NCBI GenBank assembly: GCA_964036275.1
Contig: OZ038433.1
Location: forward strand, 16,932,257 to 16,996,256
Length of the DNA stretch: 64,000 bases
From: Litoditis marina
Taxonomy: Eukaryota; Nematoda; Chromadorea; Rhabditida; Rhabditidae
Direction: 5' to 3'
The notes beneath the pieces were generated by a model that was not told where the DNA came from, made no database searches, and was given only the letters and a program-made list of their open reading frames with translations. Position numbers and translations under genes: made by a program. The first letter of the stretch is position 1, and each line of letters begins with the position of its first letter. This document shows, in pieces, positions 61,377 through 64,000 of this stretch.

Positions 61377-64000
61377 CTTCGTTCACACAGTTCACGCAAA
61401 ACTCAAAGCTTCGTTCACACAGTTCACGCAAAACTCAAAGTTTCGTTCACACAGTTCACGCAAAACTCAAAGTTTCGTTCACACAGTTCACGCAAAACTC
61501 AAAGCTTCGTTCACACAGTTCACGCAAAACTCAAAGTTTCGTTCACACAGTTCACGCAAAACTCAAAGCTTCGTTCACACAGTTCACGCAAAACTCAAAG
61601 CTTCGTTCACACAGTTCACGCAAAACTCAAAGTTTCGTTCACACAGTTCACGCAAAACTCAAAGTTTCGTTCACACAGTTCACGCAAAACTCAAAGCTTC
61701 GTTCACACAGTTCACGCAAAACTCAAAGCTTCGTTCACACAGTTCACGCAAAACTCAAAGCTTCGTTCACACAGTTCACGCAAAACTCAAAGCTTCGTTC
61801 ACACAGTTCACGCAAAACTCAAAGCTTCGTTCACACAGTTCACGCAAAACTCAAAGTTTCGTTCACACAGTTCACGCAAAACTCAAAGTTTCGTTCACAC
61901 AGTTCACGCAAAACTCAAAGCTTCGTTCACACAGTTCACGCAAAACTCAAAGCTTCGTTCACACAGTTCACGCAAAACTCAAAGCTTCGTTCACACAGTT
62001 CACGCAAAACTCAAAGCTTCGTTCACACAGTTCACGCAAAACTCAAAGCTTCGTTCACACAGTTCACGCAAAACTCAAAGCTTCGTTCACACAGTTCACG
62101 CAAAACTCAAAGCTTCGTTCACACAGTTCACGCAAAACTCAAAGTTTCGTTCACACAGTTCACGCAAAACTCAAAGTTTCGTTCACACAGTTCACGCAAA
62201 ACTCAAAGTTTCGTTCACACAGTTCACGCAAAACTCAAAGCTTCGTTCACACAGTTCACGCAAAACTCAAAGCTTCGTTCACACAGTTCACGCAAAACTC
62301 AAAGCTTCGTTCACACAGTTCACGCAAAACTCAAAGTTTCGTTCACACAGTTCACGCAAAACTCAAAGCTTCGTTCACACAGTTCACGCAAAACTCAAAG
62401 CTTCGTTCACACAGTTCACGCAAAACTCAAAGCTTCGTTCACACAGTTCACGCAAAACTCAAAGCTTCGTTCACACAGTTCACGCAAAACTCAAAGCTTC
62501 GTTCACACAGTTCACGCAAAACTCAAAGTTTCGTTCACACAGTTCACGCAAAACTCAAAGCTTCGTTCACACAGTTCACGCAAAACTCAAAGCTTCGTTC
62601 ACACAGTTCACGCAAAACTCAAAGCTTCGTTCACACAGTTCACGCAAAACTCAAAGTTTCGTTCACACAGTTCACGCAAAACTCAAAGTTTCGTTCACAC
62701 AGTTCACGCAAAACTCAAAGCTTCGTTCACACAGTTCACGCAAAACTCAAAGCTTCGTTCACACAGTTCACGCAAAACTCAAAGCTTCGTTCACACAGTT
62801 CACGCAAAACTCAAAGCTTCGTTCACACAGTTCACGCAAAACTCAAAGTTTCGTTCACACAGTTCACGCAAAACTCAAAGCTTCGTTCACACAGTTCACG
62901 CAAAACTCAAAGCTTCGTTCACACAGTTCACGCAAAACTCAAAGCTTCGTTCACACAGTTCACGCAAAACTCAAAGCTTCGTTCACACAGTTCACGCAAA
63001 ACTCAAAGCTTCGTTCACACAGTTCACGCAAAACTCAAAGCTTCGTTCACACAGTTCACGCAAAACTCAAAGCTTCGTTCACACAGTTCACGCAAAACTC
63101 AAAGCTTCGTTCACACAGTTCACGCAAAACTCAAAGCTTCGTTCACACAGTTCACGCAAAACTCAAAGCTTCGTTCACACAGTTCACGCAAAACTCAAAG
63201 CTTCGTTCACACAGTTCACGCAAAACTCAAAGCTTCGTTCACACAGTTCACGCAAAACTCAAAGTTTCGTTCACACAGTTCACGCAAAACTCAAAGCTTC
63301 GTTCACACAGTTCACGCAAAACTCAAAGCTTCGTTCACACAGTTCACGCAAAACTCAAAGCTTCGTTCACACAGTTCACGCAAAACTCAAAGCTTCGTTC
63401 ACACAGTTCACGCAAAACTCAAAGTTTCGTTCACACAGTTCACGCAAAACTCAAAGCTTCGTTCACACAGTTCACGCAAAACTCAAAGCTTCGTTCACAC
63501 AGTTCACGCAAAACTCAAAGTTTCGTTCACACAGTTCACGCAAAACTCAAAGTTTCGTTCACACAGTTCACGCAAAACTCAAAGCTTCGTTCACACAGTT
63601 CACGCAAAACTCAAAGCTTCGTTCACACAGTTCACGCAAAACTCAAAGCTTCGTTCACACAGTTCACGCAAAACTCAAAGCTTCGTTCACACAGTTCACG
63701 CAAAACTCAAAGCTTCGTTCACACAGTTCACGCAAAACTCAAAGTTTCGTTCACACAGTTCACGCAAAACTCAAAGCTTCGTTCACACAGTTCACGCAAA
63801 ACTCAAAGCTTCGTTCACACAGTTCACGCAAAACTCAAAGTTTCGTTCACACAGTTCACGCAAAACTCAAAGCTTCGTTCACACAGTTCACGCAAAACTC
63901 AAAGCTTCGTTCACACAGTTCACGCAAAACTCAAAGCTTCGTTCACACAGTTCACGCAAAACTCAAAGCTTCGTTCACACAGTTCACGCAAAACTCAAAG
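61377..64000 (+). repeat. 32-bp minisatellite, about 82 copies, running off the window
   Basis: The unit is GTTCACACAGTTCACG followed by CAAAACTCAAAGCTTC. The period is exactly 32 bp throughout, with no visible indels. The one common variant is C or T in CAAAG(C/T)TTC, C being commoner; the C form makes an AAGCTT site. The array starts directly after TTCACGTCGCTTC in the fourth hydrolase intron and has not ended at 64000. Confidence 0.98.

Noticed and set aside
61377..64000. CRISPR-like array
   Set aside because: The whole 32-bp unit is repeated with no variable spacers, and the DNA is eukaryotic.

Overview
The window is nuclear DNA of a nematode, most likely a Caenorhabditis species. Introns follow GT...TTTCAG with many short exons. 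The recognisable genes are worm-type: a CASPR/neurexin-IV receptor, a cysteine-string DnaJ protein, an RD3 homologue and a nucleoside hydrolase. Intronic and intergenic DNA is dense in small palindromic transposons. No prokaryotic features are present. Exons below were joined by hand, checking splice sites and reading phase, so they are predictions.

Layout. 1-9.04 kb: three tandem, decayed copies (+) of an unrecognised cysteine-rich multi-exon gene, with MITE insertions near splice sites. 9.04-16.95 kb: no supported exon; it holds MITEs, CT tracts, an ORF1-only LINE derivative and a tRNA-derived SINE. 16.95-31.14 kb: 25 exons (+) of a CASPR-family receptor, probably nlr-1, lacking its first exon(s). 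31.1-42.7 kb: gene-poor, with segmental duplications, a 474-bp tandem repeat, an array of short hairpin motifs and a 1.34-kb terminal-inverted-repeat element. 42.78-49.55 kb: dnj-14-like cysteine string protein (+); its last intron carries a small membrane-protein gene on the minus strand (47.80-48.75 kb). 52.65-57.74 kb: RD3 homologue, rdl-1-like (-), convergent with dnj-14. 59.02 kb to the end: inosine/uridine nucleoside hydrolase (+), partial, whose fourth intron contains about 82 copies of a 32-bp minisatellite that run off the window.

By homology several genes act in neurons: a CASPR adhesion receptor, a synaptic-vesicle cochaperone and an RD3-type regulator of receptor guanylyl cyclases. 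I see no sign of shared regulation. The most unusual structures are a hAT-like family with conserved 11-12-bp ends, 8-bp target duplications and unrelated simple-sequence interiors; the gene nested in dnj-14; the hairpin array; and the intronic minisatellite.
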